A stretch of DNA of 64,000 bases, from NCBI GenBank assembly GCA_964020085.1, contig OZ026605.1, forward strand, positions 5,384,366 to 5,448,365. The letters are read 5' to 3'. Position numbers and translations under genes: made by a program. Below the pieces are notes generated by a model, which was given only the letters and a program-made list of their open reading frames with translations, was not told the origin of the DNA and searched no databases. Shown here piece after piece: positions 54,801-62,830 of the stretch. The first letter of the stretch is position 1, and each line of letters begins with the position of its first letter. Origin of the DNA: Micromussa lordhowensis. Lineage: Eukaryota > Cnidaria > Anthozoa > Scleractinia > Lobophylliidae.

Positions 54801-57688
54801 CCAGCGGAATACCTTACTTACTTCGTGGTGCAACCACACCGACAAAAAACTCCAGGCTGCAAACCCTTTCAACCTCGCAAGGTATATCAGCAACCATATT
54901 TGGTGATATTTTACAGTTTCAGCAATACTGATCCTGTAAACGTTTTCGATGAGGACAAATACCATCTTACTGGGTCCTCCTTTACTGTATGCAGTGTTAT
55001 TATCAAAGTTAATAATACACTTGTGAGCTATTAGAAAATCTATGCCAATCAACACTTGTTGTGGTAGCCCTCGACATACCAGCACCTTATGTGGCGCCTT
55101 GATACCATCAAGTTCAATTGTCAACTCGGTTTCACCAGCAACATCGCGTGGCATGTTATTGGCCCCAAGGACATGGCTTTCGTGGGGGTTTCGTCACCAC
55201 TACAGTCAACACATGTATATAGCATATCCCCCCTCAAAAAAATATCATACGACGATAACTTTATATCAGCTGTAAATAATCTTTTTTTTTTTAAATAGGA
55301 CTGGGAACTTTATCCTTTTGGTCATATTGTAGGGTAGGTTAGAATTTTATTGTAACTGTAGTATTGTACTGTAAGAAAAGTATTTTGTATAACGTATTGT
55401 AAGTAACTGTATGTTCAGCAAGTAATGCAAGTAGAGTATAGCGTAGCGAAAGTATCCCGTAATGAAAGTAATTGTACTTTCTGTAAGAACTGTATTCAGT
55501 ATTGTATTGCCTTCATAAGTAACCCGTATTGCAAGTAATGTAAGTATTGTTTTGCAAGTATTGTTTTGTGAGTATCGTAACGTGACCTGTATTGCAAGTA
55601 ATGTATGTGTTAATTGTGCTTTGTAATTAAAATTGTTACTTATTGAGAAAAAAAAATTAAACCAGCACGGCCAATGCAAAAAAAAAACGTCATCACTGAT
55701 AATTGTCGCTTCAGCACCAGTGTCCAGTAAAGCGTGGGAAGGAACACCATTAACACGACATGTCATCAATGCACCCTTAGAGATATCGGGGGCGGGGTCA
55801 CTTCTGGCTGCGCCCCGCCCGTCTCCAGTTTCCCTGATCGTGACGAACTTGACGAGGACAATTTCGTATGAATGAAATGGTTTAGACTGCCACACTTAAA
55901 ACATGTTCTGGGGCCCTCTGAGGCCAATCAACACTATCACTGATACCTTGCCATCCTTGAGGAATACTTTTCAACTTCTCTAAAATTTCTGCTTGTTGTT
56001 GAAAGAGCCGCTGAGCTCACTGGGGGCTCTGGGGCGCCCTGAGGTGAAGTAAAATTCCCGTCCCGAATCTCTTCGGATGTTGAAGTAAGGACGTGAGCAA
56101 TCCCTTTGTTCAACACTCTTTGATTCGATTCATATCGCTGAGCGGCCGCCAGTACCTCATCCAAAGTAGTCGGGCCCAAATCTAACACCTTCTCCCATAA
56201 CATAAGGGGAGTTAATTAAAGCGCCAATGAAGAAATCTCTCGCAGTGCGATCAAGTATAACGGGCGGGTCATCGTGATAGACCAGCTCGAGAATGCGAGA
56301 GACTTCGCATCTCAGTTGATGTAAATCCTCGTCGGGTCGACGTACCTTGGCTCGAAGAGTCGAAATGTGCACTTCTTGTGATTCTTCTGGATGGAAACGA
56401 TCCGTCAGAGCACGTTAAAAAACTTCCAACGCGGATGTTAGCTCGGTAGTGAGACTGTAGTGTGTCTGCTCGGCGAGGCGTTTCGTGTACGCTGGCAAAA
56501 TTTGACATTGAAGTTGGGCATTCTACTTACTCAGCGAAGCGATGTTTTTAAATTTCCGTAAACACATGTACACCAGCCAATTTTCTCCCGAAGCAGCCGA
56601 AATAGTTTCGGGTTTAATGCGAAGAGAATGATCCACCAAAGCGGTCGATGAACCATCAGAGCTATGCGAACTGGCCGCAATTGTTTTACCTTTCTTTGCA
56701 AGGTTGGCTTCTAATTTAGCTACTTTTCGCCTACAAGGCTTTCACAGTTTTTTTTCCATGATTAAAAGTCCCACCGCTTCCACCAAATGTAACACTGCTA
56801 ACGACACAACAAGACTCTGGAAGGGTCTATATTTCTTCATGAACACAACTTACAAGCACATCAATTCGCTACACACAAAAACTACGCATGTAGGCCCCCT
56901 TTGCACATGATCTACCATATTCATTCTTGTTGGTTGGTTAAAGTCACTCACTTAAACAATAACTGTTTAAGTTTATAAAACCAACCCCTCCGGCTGGTTT
57001 GACAGGCTTGGCAGGTTTGATGCCTTTTTAATGAAATGTTTGTCAAGCTTGTTGACATTAAACATTAACCATGACCGTAACGCGATTATCATTAGCTTAT
57101 GTTTACACTTGTGGTTTGCTGCACTCTTGAACCTTGCAACGTACCTTCAGCATGATGAAAATGCATATAATAGGAAAATAAAACAATGCAATTTCAAATT
57201 ATAAAGTTATAGCCGGGCCACGCTCATAAGTCCGACCAGTCTTATGCGAATAGAGAAAACAATAATTGGAATTAAAGTTTTAAAACAACTTATTGCTCTT
57301 TTTTGCCTAAAAAAATCAATTTCTTGTCACCCTGTAACACCGTAATCTTCTAATCGTCGCATTTTGTAATGAGAATAAATACGTTTCCTCTGACTACAGA
57401 GGTATTTGTTCCTGGCCTTAAATATAGATCTATAACAAAAACAAAAGAAGCTAAACACATATGTAACCATTTGGCGGCTGTTTTATCTGCCACATGTCTA
57501 GCCAAACGTACTAATTCATACGACAGAACGAAACGGTAGCACAAAACTCAAGCTATTTATTCGAAATACTTGTTTTGTAGAAAATAGGTTAAAACCTTGT
57601 AGAATTAAACCTTTTCTTTTCTTTTCTACTTACCACTTGGTATTAAAAGTTGAAGCAGCAAAATAATTTGAAGCTTAATATCCATCAT
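30075..57688 (-). CDS. Gene B: secreted FA58C3-TSP1x14 protein, paralogue of A
   Basis: Twenty-four exons join in frame to 4041 nt (1346 aa plus stop): signal peptide, microexon, three FA58C domains, fourteen TSP1 domains, short terminal exon. The first 22 exons are strongly supported; the last join (31372 to 30121) is inferred. Paralogy with gene A rests on matching signal exon, the same 15-bp microexon, the same module borders in phase 1, and near-identical TSP1 repeats. It differs by having fewer FA58C domains, two of them without an inner intron, an expanded TSP1 array, and loss of the intact C-terminal cysteine modules. A half TSP1 exon (45658-45735) and a broken cysteine-module relic (about 30917-30963) are left out of the model. 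Likely a secreted, extended matrix or adhesion protein; the binding partner is unknown. Confidence 0.8.
30339..30493. repeat. Palindromic MITE-like element
   Basis: GTTGATAATGTGAATTGGCC at the left is the complement of GGCCAATTCACATTATCAAC at the right. Inner arms GAAGCTGACGTTTC and GAAACGTCAGCTTTC also pair. It lies between the terminal exon and the broken cysteine module of gene B. Confidence 0.8.
30917..30963 (-). pseudogene. Broken relic of cysteine module W1 in gene B
   Basis: Read on the minus strand, the segment matches the start of gene A exon 26075: TGGAAG, then TGCTACCAAAACAGAG and CGAGC-CTG, with only scattered differences. The acceptor of gene A (GACAG) is GACAAAA here, and the codon after TGGAAG is a TAA stop (30952-30950). 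Similarity fades beyond RAL. It lies where the module should be, downstream of the last TSP1 exon. No W2 counterpart was found. Confidence 0.5.
31372..31548 (-). CDS. Gene B TSP1 T14 (last repeat)
   Basis: A 177-nt phase 1-1 exon from CGCAG to GTAAGA. It reads [18 protein letters not shown], has NGGRDC, and ends NNQECQ without PG. That end, and the donor GTAAGA, match the last TSP1 of gene A rather than its array neighbours, which use CPG and mostly GTAAAA. It is thus the ancestral terminal repeat, outside the recent expansion. Confidence 0.9.
33410..33586 (-). CDS. Gene B TSP1 T13
   Basis: A 177-nt exon with TRKRNC and [11 protein letters not shown]. It encodes exactly the same residues as T10, with only two base differences, both silent. 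The O-fucose pattern CSKTCGG is kept and the second W of WxxW is Y. Confidence 0.92.
34235..34411 (-). CDS. Gene B TSP1 T12
   Basis: A 177-nt exon with the private pair [11 protein letters not shown] and NNQKCPG. Nearest relative T11, which also ends NNQKC. The intron on its downstream (translation 5') side carries a tRNA-Ser-derived SINE. Confidence 0.92.
34549..34853 (+). mobile_element. tRNA-Ser-derived SINE
   Basis: A tRNA-like head (GGCGTGGTCGAGTGGTTTAG ... TTTGAAA anticodon loop reading UGA) is followed by an unrelated body and a tail AATAAAGTTATTGTTATTAC passing into (TTA)n. The insertion splits a sequence that is intact in sister introns (CAGGGAAT then CGAGGTAGTTGAATTC), so the empty site is known. 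The B box (GCTTCAAATCC) is eroded, so it is probably not active as a tRNA. Confidence 0.8.
35425..35601 (-). CDS. Gene B TSP1 T11
   Basis: A 177-nt exon with [24 protein letters not shown] and the ending NNQKCPG. The acceptor is CGCAG, where most array members have CGTAG. Confidence 0.92.
36110..36286 (-). CDS. Gene B TSP1 T10
   Basis: A 177-nt exon with TRKRNC and [11 protein letters not shown]. Identical in protein to T13, which lies 2.7 kb further along the transcript. Confidence 0.92.
36596..36772 (-). CDS. Gene B TSP1 T9
   Basis: A 177-nt exon with [13 protein letters not shown] and [11 protein letters not shown]. Read base by base it is identical to T5, 3.48 kb away, which points to recent copying or gene conversion. 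Confidence 0.92.
37539..37715 (-). CDS. Gene B TSP1 T8
   Basis: A 177-nt exon with [29 protein letters not shown] and SDTTARKC. Closest relative T4 (SEW, LHGG, TTARKC). SR instead of SK in the C-S-x-T-C motif is unique in the array. Confidence 0.92.
37895..38200 (+). mobile_element. tRNA-derived SINE, array copy 1
   Basis: 306 bp flanked by a perfect 13-bp duplication CTTTCTTCTTAGT (37882-37894 and 38201-38213). The head has an A box (TGGCCTCATGGTTAGTGCGC) and a B box (GGGCTCGAGCCC); the body includes TTGTTCTTGGGCAAGACACT. The uninterrupted site survives in the sister intron near 41935-41955. Confidence 0.9.
38279..38455 (-). CDS. Gene B TSP1 T7
   Basis: A 177-nt exon with [33 protein letters not shown]. 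Almost the same as T6, the I in PDI being a private change. It is part of a 740-bp duplication together with its SINE-bearing intron. Confidence 0.92.
38635..38940 (+). mobile_element. tRNA-derived SINE, array copy 2
   Basis: 306 bp with the same flanks (38622-38634 and 38941-38953) as the copy exactly 740 bp upstream, differing by only a few bases. It is therefore a duplicate of that insertion, not a second transposition. Confidence 0.9.
39019..39195 (-). CDS. Gene B TSP1 T6
   Basis: A 177-nt exon with [33 protein letters not shown]. It forms a family with T3 and T7, marked by YQTRKR and AHGGQ. Confidence 0.92.
40072..40248 (-). CDS. Gene B TSP1 T5
   Basis: A 177-nt exon with [13 protein letters not shown] and [17 protein letters not shown]. 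Identical in DNA to T9. Confidence 0.92.
41024..41200 (-). CDS. Gene B TSP1 T4
   Basis: A 177-nt exon with [29 protein letters not shown] and SDTTARKC. Sister of T8, and the surrounding introns match too. Confidence 0.92.
42014..42190 (-). CDS. Gene B TSP1 T3
   Basis: A 177-nt exon with [19 protein letters not shown] and [13 protein letters not shown]. Founder-like member of the T3/T6/T7 family. The intron beside it at 41934-41955 keeps the SINE-free version of the site occupied next to T6 and T7. Confidence 0.92.
43111..43287 (-). CDS. Gene B TSP1 T2
   Basis: A 177-nt exon with [22 protein letters not shown]. The donor is GTAACG rather than GTAAAA. The N in LGPNSTT creates a possible N-glycosylation sequon not seen in the other repeats. 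Confidence 0.9.
44343..44519 (-). CDS. Gene B TSP1 T1 (first intact repeat)
   Basis: A 177-nt exon, the most diverged of the array: [41 protein letters not shown]. All six cysteines remain. It follows FA58C domain 3 across a 2.2-kb intron that contains a half TSP1 relic. Confidence 0.9.
45658..45735 (-). pseudogene. Half TSP1 exon relic
   Basis: Only the 3' half of a TSP1 exon remains: [16 protein letters not shown], then [10 protein letters not shown] and a good donor (CAG|GTAAGG). The 5' half, with the tryptophan, CSKTC and the acceptor, is missing, and no AG acceptor precedes the remnant. It sits between FA58C domain 3 and T1, so the array once had at least fifteen members. Confidence 0.8.
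45860..46025. repeat. Palindromic MITE, copy of 11971-12136
   Basis: ATAGACCATTTCCGATATAT and its complement bound a 166-bp palindrome containing GGCTCCGAGGCTTAGG and GAATAAAACAAAAGAAATTA. It is nearly identical to the core of the intron foldback in gene A. Confidence 0.85.
46027..46213. repeat. Dispersed repeat R1, copy 2
   Basis: Carries ACGTTCTCGTTGCCGTCGCC and CATTAAACCTTTTGTTTG, inverted relative to the copy at 7969-8322. It follows the MITE directly, so the two are nested or adjacent insertions. Confidence 0.55.
46729..47742 (-). CDS. Gene B FA58C domain 3 (2 exons)
   Basis: Exons 47742-47390 (353 nt) and 46870-46729 (142 nt). Landmarks: [50 protein letters not shown], then [10 protein letters not shown] and SLRVELYGC. 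The first and second exons of the gene A type are fused here. An extra loop ([17 protein letters not shown]) and a GFQIPQ linker precede the core. The domain ends in phase 1 and joins T1. Confidence 0.88.
47961..49009 (-). CDS. Gene B FA58C domain 2 (2 exons)
   Basis: Exons 49009-48657 (353 nt) and 48102-47961 (142 nt). A proline-rich linker (GFPTPQPPA) leads into [70 protein letters not shown] and SLRADFYGC. Same fused first exon and same length as domain 3, so these two are sister duplicates. Confidence 0.88.
49184..49470. repeat. Dispersed repeat R1, copy 3
   Basis: Starts AACTTAAGGTCCCGGTTTGG, contains ACGGCAAGGGCAACGAAG, and ends near TTGGCGTCGCCTTAGTCATT, as in copy 1. It is next to an R2 copy. 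Confidence 0.5.
49490..49712. repeat. Dispersed repeat R2, copy 3
   Basis: Begins GAGCAGTTTATAATTGAGTA and holds CCAATCAAAATC, TTACATGTAGCTG and TCTGATTGGATG, which match copy 2 in inverted orientation. Confidence 0.5.
49748..50036 (+). mobile_element. tRNA-derived SINE, third copy
   Basis: Same family as the array SINEs (GGTTAGTGCGCTCGACTCCG, GGGTTCGAGCCCTGG). It is slightly shorter at the 5' end and flanked by its own 12-bp duplication ACAAATAAAATT (49736-49747 and 50037-50048), so this is an independent insertion in the FA58C domain 1-2 intron of gene B. Confidence 0.88.
50181..50447 (-). mobile_element. LINE tail remnant
   Basis: An 88-codon frame ends in the typical C-terminal stretch of CR1/L2-type polyproteins ([20 protein letters not shown], then [10 protein letters not shown]). 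Nothing of the polymerase is left. Intronic and inactive. Confidence 0.6.
50458..52177 (-). CDS. Gene B FA58C domain 1 (3 exons)
   Basis: Exons 52177-52107 (71 nt), 51308-51066 (243 nt) and 50599-50458 (142 nt). Landmarks: [73 protein letters not shown] and SLRMELYGC. It keeps the three-exon plan of gene A. The tryptophan that opens the second exon in gene A is asparagine here, and the first exon ends KANYE rather than TASSE. Confidence 0.88.
50806..50995 (+). mobile_element. Degenerate SINE copy
   Basis: Body of the same SINE family, recognisable from GCGTTGTGTTCTCTCTTCACCCAGGTGTATACATGGG through GGAAGAAATACTCCT-like words to the AGACTTTG end. Head eroded. The oldest of the four copies. Confidence 0.55.
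51865..52085. repeat. Paired palindromes, MITE-like
   Basis: CCCGAGCGGGCAAGATGG/CCATCTTGCCCGCTCGGG forms a tight hairpin (51865-51902). TTGACCAAG ... CTTGGTCAA frames a second foldback with inner arms GTGTTTATGGACC/GGTCCATAAACAC. Located in the intron after the first FA58C exon of gene B. Confidence 0.75.
52850..52864 (-). CDS. Gene B exon 2: 15-bp microexon
   Basis: GATATGGCGATGAAG between TTTTCCAG and GTACGT encodes GYGDE and is phase 1 on both sides. It is the counterpart of the gene A microexon at 7339-7353, with three base differences. Confidence 0.8.
53109..53481. mobile_element. Non-autonomous Tigger/pogo-like element
   Basis: CGGTCGAACCTCCGGTTTCG at the left and CGCTTACGGGAAGTTCGACT followed by G at the right are imperfect inverted ends, flanked by TA (53107-53108 and 53482-53483). 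No transposase frame. Lies in intron 1 of gene B. Confidence 0.65.
54075..56760 (-). mobile_element. Dead Ty3/gypsy-type retroelement fragment
   Basis: Minus-strand frames follow gag-protease-RT order. A gag-like part (about 56760-55940) holds the conserved [20 protein letters not shown] region and runs to a partial zinc knuckle (C-x2-C-x4-H, final cysteine missing). An aspartic protease has the active-site [11 protein letters not shown] near 55700. The rest of the protease ([13 protein letters not shown]) is at about 55050, followed by the start of RT with its PSESPW motif near 54260. Stops, frame changes and an inserted low-complexity tract break it, and no LTRs were found. It sits inside intron 1 of gene B in the same orientation. 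Inactive. Confidence 0.75.
55330..55625. repeat. Low-complexity GTAAGTATTG tract inside the retroelement
   Basis: Irregular words such as GTATTGTAAGTAACTGTA separate the two halves of the protease coding region. It is the same word family, in opposite orientation, as 9838-10260, and it produces a misleading long frame. Confidence 0.65.
57634..57688 (-). CDS. Gene B exon 1: signal peptide
   Basis: Two adjacent ATGs (57688 and 57685) open [18 protein letters not shown], a basic start plus hydrophobic core, ending at donor AGTG|GTAAGT in phase 1. Either ATG could be used; the second aligns with the start of gene A. The 4.8-kb intron that follows contains the retroelement and a Tigger-like element. 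Confidence 0.78.
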
Positions 57689-57852
57689 TGCACTGAAAGA
57701 GAAAAGAAAACTAACTCCCACGAGTATGACGCTTTCTTTATAGAAATCGACACCTAATGGTAATTTCATCATTTCAAAAGATCTGATTGGCGCCTTCAAA
57801 GGACATTTCTAAAGCTATTAATAACAAACCGAGTTGCCAAGGAAGCGAGTTA

Positions 57853-58063
57853 AGGCGCCGTCCACACGTATCTGGATATTTTTGAATCAACAATTTCTTT
57901 CCGAGTACGGCTTCCGTCTAAACGCATAAGGCGAATTGGGCAGCGAATCTGGATAAGTTTGAATCCGCTCTCCATCATGAAAACACTACGTGTGGACGGG
58001 GAAAATTTTGAATCCTGAAAGAAAAAGATTAAAAAAGTATCCGTATAAGTGTGAACGAGGCCT
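57853..58063. repeat. MITE-like element upstream of gene B
   Basis: AGGCGCCGTCCACACGTATC and GTATCCGTATAAGTGTGAAC-GAGGCCT are imperfect inverted ends. An inner second copy of the CACACGTA/TACGTGTG words is present. It lies about 170 bp upstream of the gene B start codon. Confidence 0.6.
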
Positions 58064-58452
58064 AACTGACGTAGAATAATTAAACAAGTCTTTATCCCAT
58101 AAATATAACTTGCTGTTATCAAATTCACAAATAAAAGCGAAACAAATCTCTAATAGTTTTTGGTTATGTTTTGGTCAATATACTCCAGTGTTCATAAAAG
58201 CAGCCCTGGTGCAAGTCACTTCTGAACACTACCTGCCAAAACAAAACCAACAAAATGTGACAGCGACTTATCAATAAATCAACGTGTCAACTGGTAGTTT
58301 AAGAAACCACGACAGCGATGGTGAGGACAATGTCGATCTGTTGCCTGCGAATCTCGCCATACTTTAAAGTAATTTAGTTTGCTTGTCACCTCAAAACTCG
58401 AAACTGAATATGGAACACAGCGTTAAATTCGAATTAACAAATTGACGTCGGG

Positions 58453-58590
58453 CGTCTGTCCTGTTATTGATCATAAATTTCGTCATCACATGTCAAAGTA
58501 GCTGTGGATCCACGAGGCGATAGCCGAGTGGATCCGCAGACTACTTTGACAATGTGATGACGAAATGCATTGTCAATAACAGGACAGACG
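58453..58590. repeat. Palindromic MITE-like element
   Basis: CGTCTGTCCTGTTATTGATC pairs with its near-complement ending GGACAGACG. The arms run through TTTCGTCATCACATGTCAAA to a centre CGAGGCGATAGCCGAG, which resembles the sequence at the left edge of the window. Confidence 0.8.
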
Positions 58591-58608
58591 CATGAAAAAC
58601 TGACGTCA

Positions 58609-58766
58609 ATAGCCCAATTTCGATATATTAAAATTCAGCCTAAAACAATAGACCTCAGCACGAGGCTCGTGGGAATAAACCCCACAAACTCTGTAGTTAT
58701 TCCCATGAGCCTCGTGCTGAGGTCTATTGTTTTAGGCTGAATTTTAATATATCGAAATTGGGCTAT
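58609..58766. repeat. Palindromic MITE-like element
   Basis: ATAGCCCAATTTCGATATAT and its complement frame a near-perfect hairpin (inner arms GACCTCAGCACGAGGCTCGT/complement). The ends resemble those of the 11971 and 45860 MITEs (TTTCGATATATTAAAATTC against TTCCGATATATTAAAATTC), so they are related families. Confidence 0.8.
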
Positions 58767-59159
58767 TTGTTTTTTACGATAACAAATGGTCGAATTGCCC
58801 GCTCTCGCTCGCTGACGCGTCGCGCGCACGAATTTCAAATTCATGTGTCTGTCCGCGTATTGACGATAAAAATTAGCCAATGAGCGTGCGAGAAGCGGTG
58901 GAGAAATAGAAAGGTTTGGACGAAACCCAGTTTGTCCGCTAGCTCCTCCAGTTTATTTTGTTTGTTCTTAGTATCTTTGTAGGCATGAAACGTCTCGCAC
59001 AGCCTGGCAATTGTGAACCTATTCGATAAACTTAAAAGTGGCGTCACGTTCATCTTGAATTGCGTCCGCCATTTTGTGAAGTGTCACGCAAATAAATCAC
59101 GTGAATACAGCGCGTGTTTTGGTTGGTTGACAGTTACCCAAGCACTTTTGAGGACCATG

Positions 59160-60975
59160 AGACTTTGGCAAATACATTTAATAAATATTTTGCTTCAGTA
59201 GGAGAACTTACTGCCAAAAAAGCGAACTTGATAACAAGGGAACACGATTTGGATAAAGATTATGGTCTTTAGGGAAGAAAGTATTGACACCGTGAGTTTC
59301 AAGAGGTAAAAGAAATTGACGTCAAGTCTTTCATTAAGATGTTAGCTGCCAACAAAGCGCCAGGATATGATAAAATCTCTGCACGAGTCCCGAAAGACAG
59401 TTGTGAGAGCATCGCACCTGTGATTTCCGGACTGGTGAATAATTCGTTTAATGTGGCTGCTTTTCCTAAAGCATGAAAAATTGTTGAGGTGATACCTGTG
59501 CCCAAAGAAGGAAACTCAGAAGAACCAGCCAACAACACACCGATTTCAAGCCCGATTTCATTGTTACCCATCCTATCGAAAGTAAGCGAGAGACTGGCAC
59601 ACAAGCAGTTTGTCGAATTTTTGACAAAACATGATAAACTGTCGACTTATCAAAGTGGCAACAGGAAAATGCATTTGACAGAAACTGCCCTCGTAAATGT
59701 TACAGAGAACATTTTGAAAGCAATTGATGAAAAAGCAGCGTCATTACTAGTGCTGCTTGATATGTCAAAAGCTTTTGACAGCCTTAATCATAATCTGTTA
59801 TTAAGAAAACTACGAAAACTGGGTCTCAAAAGCTCTGCAACTTCCTGGTTTAGTAGCTATCTATCCAGTAGATATCAGAGAGTACATGATATGAAGATTC
59901 AGTCGCGGAATTGTTACCTTTAACAAACGGAGTACCTCAGGGGTCAATCTTGGGTCCTGTGCTTTTTACCATCTACACGAATGATTTAATCAATGCTATT
60001 CCCACAGTGAAGCCGTTGCGTTCTGTTGATGATAGTCAATTGCACTTAAAATTTCCCGTATCAGACTCATCAAGTGCTATGGCCGCCGTAAATCAAGATC
60101 TTAGGAACATCAGTAGATGGTGTGCAGAGAATTCTTTACTTATAAACCCCGAAACGACAAAATTAGTGGTTGCTGGCTCAGCACAACTTCTTAAGAGGCT
60201 ACCTCATATCGCCTTATCTCTGTTGGGCAAAACTATCTCACCAGTGTCGTTTGCTAAGGATCTCGGGGTAAATGTTGATCAATATCTTACCTATGATGTA
60301 CATGCCACTAAAACAGCCTCTAGTTGCATGAACCAGTTAGTACAGATAAGTAGAATTAAACACCTCTTAGACAAGAAAACACTTTTAGTACTTATAAAAA
60401 GCTTTGTTTTTAGTAAACTGTTTTATTGTTCCTCAGTGTGGGGGAACACATCTAAACGTGATTCACACAAACTACAGTTGGTACAAATTTTTGCTGCCGG
60501 AGTTGCCATTTCTCTCAGGGGCGGAGATCTCTCAGATGGTTGGATGTTACGGAGAAGGTTTTATTTAATGATTTAGTTTTAGCATATAAATGTGTAAATG
60601 GTTTAGCTCCAGACTATTTAGGTGACTATTTTGTTAAGCGTTCAGCAGTTCACAACAGGAACACAAAGGGATGTAATAATTTTGTAATCCCCCGATGTAG
60701 ATTGTCGATGGGACAAATGGCATTTTATTTTCGCGGTCCACCGGAATGGAATGGGTTACCTGACAACATGAAGAACACTAAAGAAATTGATATTTTTAAG
60801 CGGACAATTTTTAATAATATGTTCTATACGAAGTAACTTTGGATATATTTTGAACGATTTTCAATATATTTTGAATTTAAATAAATTACTGTAAATAAGT
60901 TTTCTTTTCTTTTAACATTGTGACTGAAAAGCCCTGTTGAAGGGAGTCTCAATAAAGTATGTATGTATGTACATG
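59160..60975 (+). mobile_element. Dead CR1/L2-type LINE (RT region to 3' end)
   Basis: Successive plus-strand frames give a non-LTR reverse transcriptase: ANTFNKYF, NKAPGYDKI, PISLLPILSK, LDMSKAFDSLNH, NGVPQGSILGP, then the C-terminal FYFRGPPEWNGLP. The catalytic YADD box reads SVDD, and stops and frameshifts occur near 59475, 59920 and 60530. The 3' end carries AATAAAGTATGTATGTATGT, a typical short tail repeat. 5'-truncated and inactive. Confidence 0.85.
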
Positions 60976-60989
60976 TTTGCCAATCGTTC

Positions 60990-62440
60990 ACACGTTAGGT
61001 GCTAGTTTACCAACACGAAAAAGTTGGTGAAAAGGTTGGGGAGAACAGAGGCAAGTTCAATTTGTCGCCAACAGTTTGCCATCTTGTTTGCCGACTGGTT
61101 TTGTGCCGTTCACACCAACTTGAGTTTGTCAACACGAGTTTGCTAACACAAGTTTGCCGTGTGAAGGCTGCTTTAAACTCCCTATTTGCAATCACTTCAA
61201 CGCTTTAACCATAGTCTGTCCAGGTTAGTCTTGAGTTCAATGGCGTCAGGCCTAACAGTAATTAAAGGTTGCAGTCGACTCAGTGTAATCAAACCAATAC
61301 CATTCACTGTTGATAGCTCTAACCAGCCTTTACATGACGTCAGACCTAAAATTACTGTGTATGTTGTTTAAAACCGCCCTAATTTGGCGACCTGTGAAAT
61401 AAATGCTAACAGGGCTGACCGGAAAAGGTTGGACGGCTGTTTTTTGCTCGTGTTTCATATCTCCGTTTTAGAGCTTATTTGCCCTCATTGTGCTTTTGGC
61501 CTTCGAATGCGCGTTCAACTTCATTTTGAACAGAAAGATCGTTTGTCTTTAATCCTCGTTACTGCCGGTTTATGTGCCTTTTCGACTTTCTTCTCAGAGC
61601 CCCTTCTAGATATTTTGAAGCTTTTGAGTGTGTTTGTCTTTTCGCCCTCCCAGGCATGTCCTCACGCGTGTACATGTCTCGCGTTAAAAAGAGTTGGTGT
61701 TATTTATTATCGCGGAATTCGCTTGGTCTTGTCTACGCGCATCCACACACGTTCAGCAATGTGACACAAGCGCTCCCCCCCAGTCTTTAGGACGTTTACG
61801 AGCTAATTTGCTCTGTCTTCGCTTTTGGCATTCCCCCATGTGTTAGATGCCTAGACAATCTTTTCTTTTAACTGGAGGGTGTTTTCTTTACTCCTCGTAG
61901 ACTTTCCGTGCCTTCCTTGGTAGGGGGTGCTACGCAAGGTGGAAGTCAATCTGGTGTGCAGTGACAATCTCGCTTGACGCAGTTGCAAATCATGATTTTT
62001 GGATGTTTTGATACAATATGTTATGCCACATCGATTTTGATAACTGAAGCCGTTCACAGTTGCACAGAAAAATTTCTTTACTCGAGCCGAAAAGAGAATG
62101 ATAGAAGTAATGATATTTATATCCTTCGTAGTGTAGAAATTCAAAAAGAAAATCTAGAGGAACGGGAGGACTCATCGTCAATCCCTAAACTATTAAACTT
62201 AAAAATAAGAAAACTTAGTGAAATGTGAGAAGTATAATTAAAACCATAGTTCGTTTGGGTATACCCGTTAATTATGACGTAAAGAAAAATGTAACTGGTG
62301 CGTGAGAGACTGTAATTTTTGCTAATTCTGTAATTGGGTTTTGTTCCTTTGCCAGGACACGAGGGCGCATCGAGGTGACCTAAACAATTGATTACATCAT
62401 CCATAACAACAAGCTTGAGAAGATTTAATTTCTCGAACCG
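60990..62440. other. Non-coding stretch, repeats only
   Basis: The first 200 bases hold inverted runs (GTTTGCCAATCGTTCACAC ... GTGTGAA, AGTTTGTCAACACG) like a small DNA element. The rest contains frames such as 61384-61764 without recognisable domains or exon borders. I see nothing supportable as a gene. Confidence 0.4.
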
Positions 62441-62444
62441 TCCT

Positions 62445-62657
62445 TTAATGAATCTTTTTCACTAGGCTATCCCGTTTACAGGAAATATTCTCTAAATCTG
62501 TAACTAATTTATTGGTGCGTTTTCCTCTATTTTTCCATTCCACATGTGCAGAATTTATATCTCTTTTTTGGTCACTACTGCTGTTTCGGGAGTTTACTTT
62601 TTTCGCAGAATGTCTGTTGGAGAAAACCTCAGGTTTAGAACAATTCGTCTGGGCCAT
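62445..62657 (-). CDS. Candidate small exon/ORF, unknown
   Basis: ATG at 62657 has a strong context (A at -3, G at +4) and opens a 70-codon polar, lysine- and serine-rich frame (MAQTNCSKPEVFSNRHSAKK...). A good acceptor (T-run, AAACAG) lies 36 bases upstream at 62694, and a possible donor (TCCT|GTAAAC) inside. It starts about 200 bp from the promoter-like cluster. No family recognised; it could be a chance frame. Confidence 0.25.
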   Translation of the reverse strand: MAQTNCSKPEVFSNRHSAKKVNSRNSSSDQKRDINSAHVEWKNRGKRTNKLVTDLENISCKRDSLVKKIH

Positions 62658-62830
62658 CTTGAGCCACGTCGCTCGAGCGCTTACCAACAACACCTGTTTA
62701 AAAAAAAACATGCAATTAATTGTTTATTCATGACATCCCAACTAGGTCATGAGCATCTCCAAAGTGGATAGAATGTAAAGCGCTGCAGAGAAATAACTTA
62801 GGAGAGTAGTACAGTACGCGCCTGTGGGTC

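Noticed and set aside
55347..55895. 182-codon minus-strand frame as one intact protein
   Set aside because: Only the first third is retroelement protease; the rest is translated low-complexity TACTTAC-type DNA.
61384..61764. 126-codon plus-strand frame
   Set aside because: Hydrophobic, no recognisable domain, no promoter or exon evidence; considered chance.
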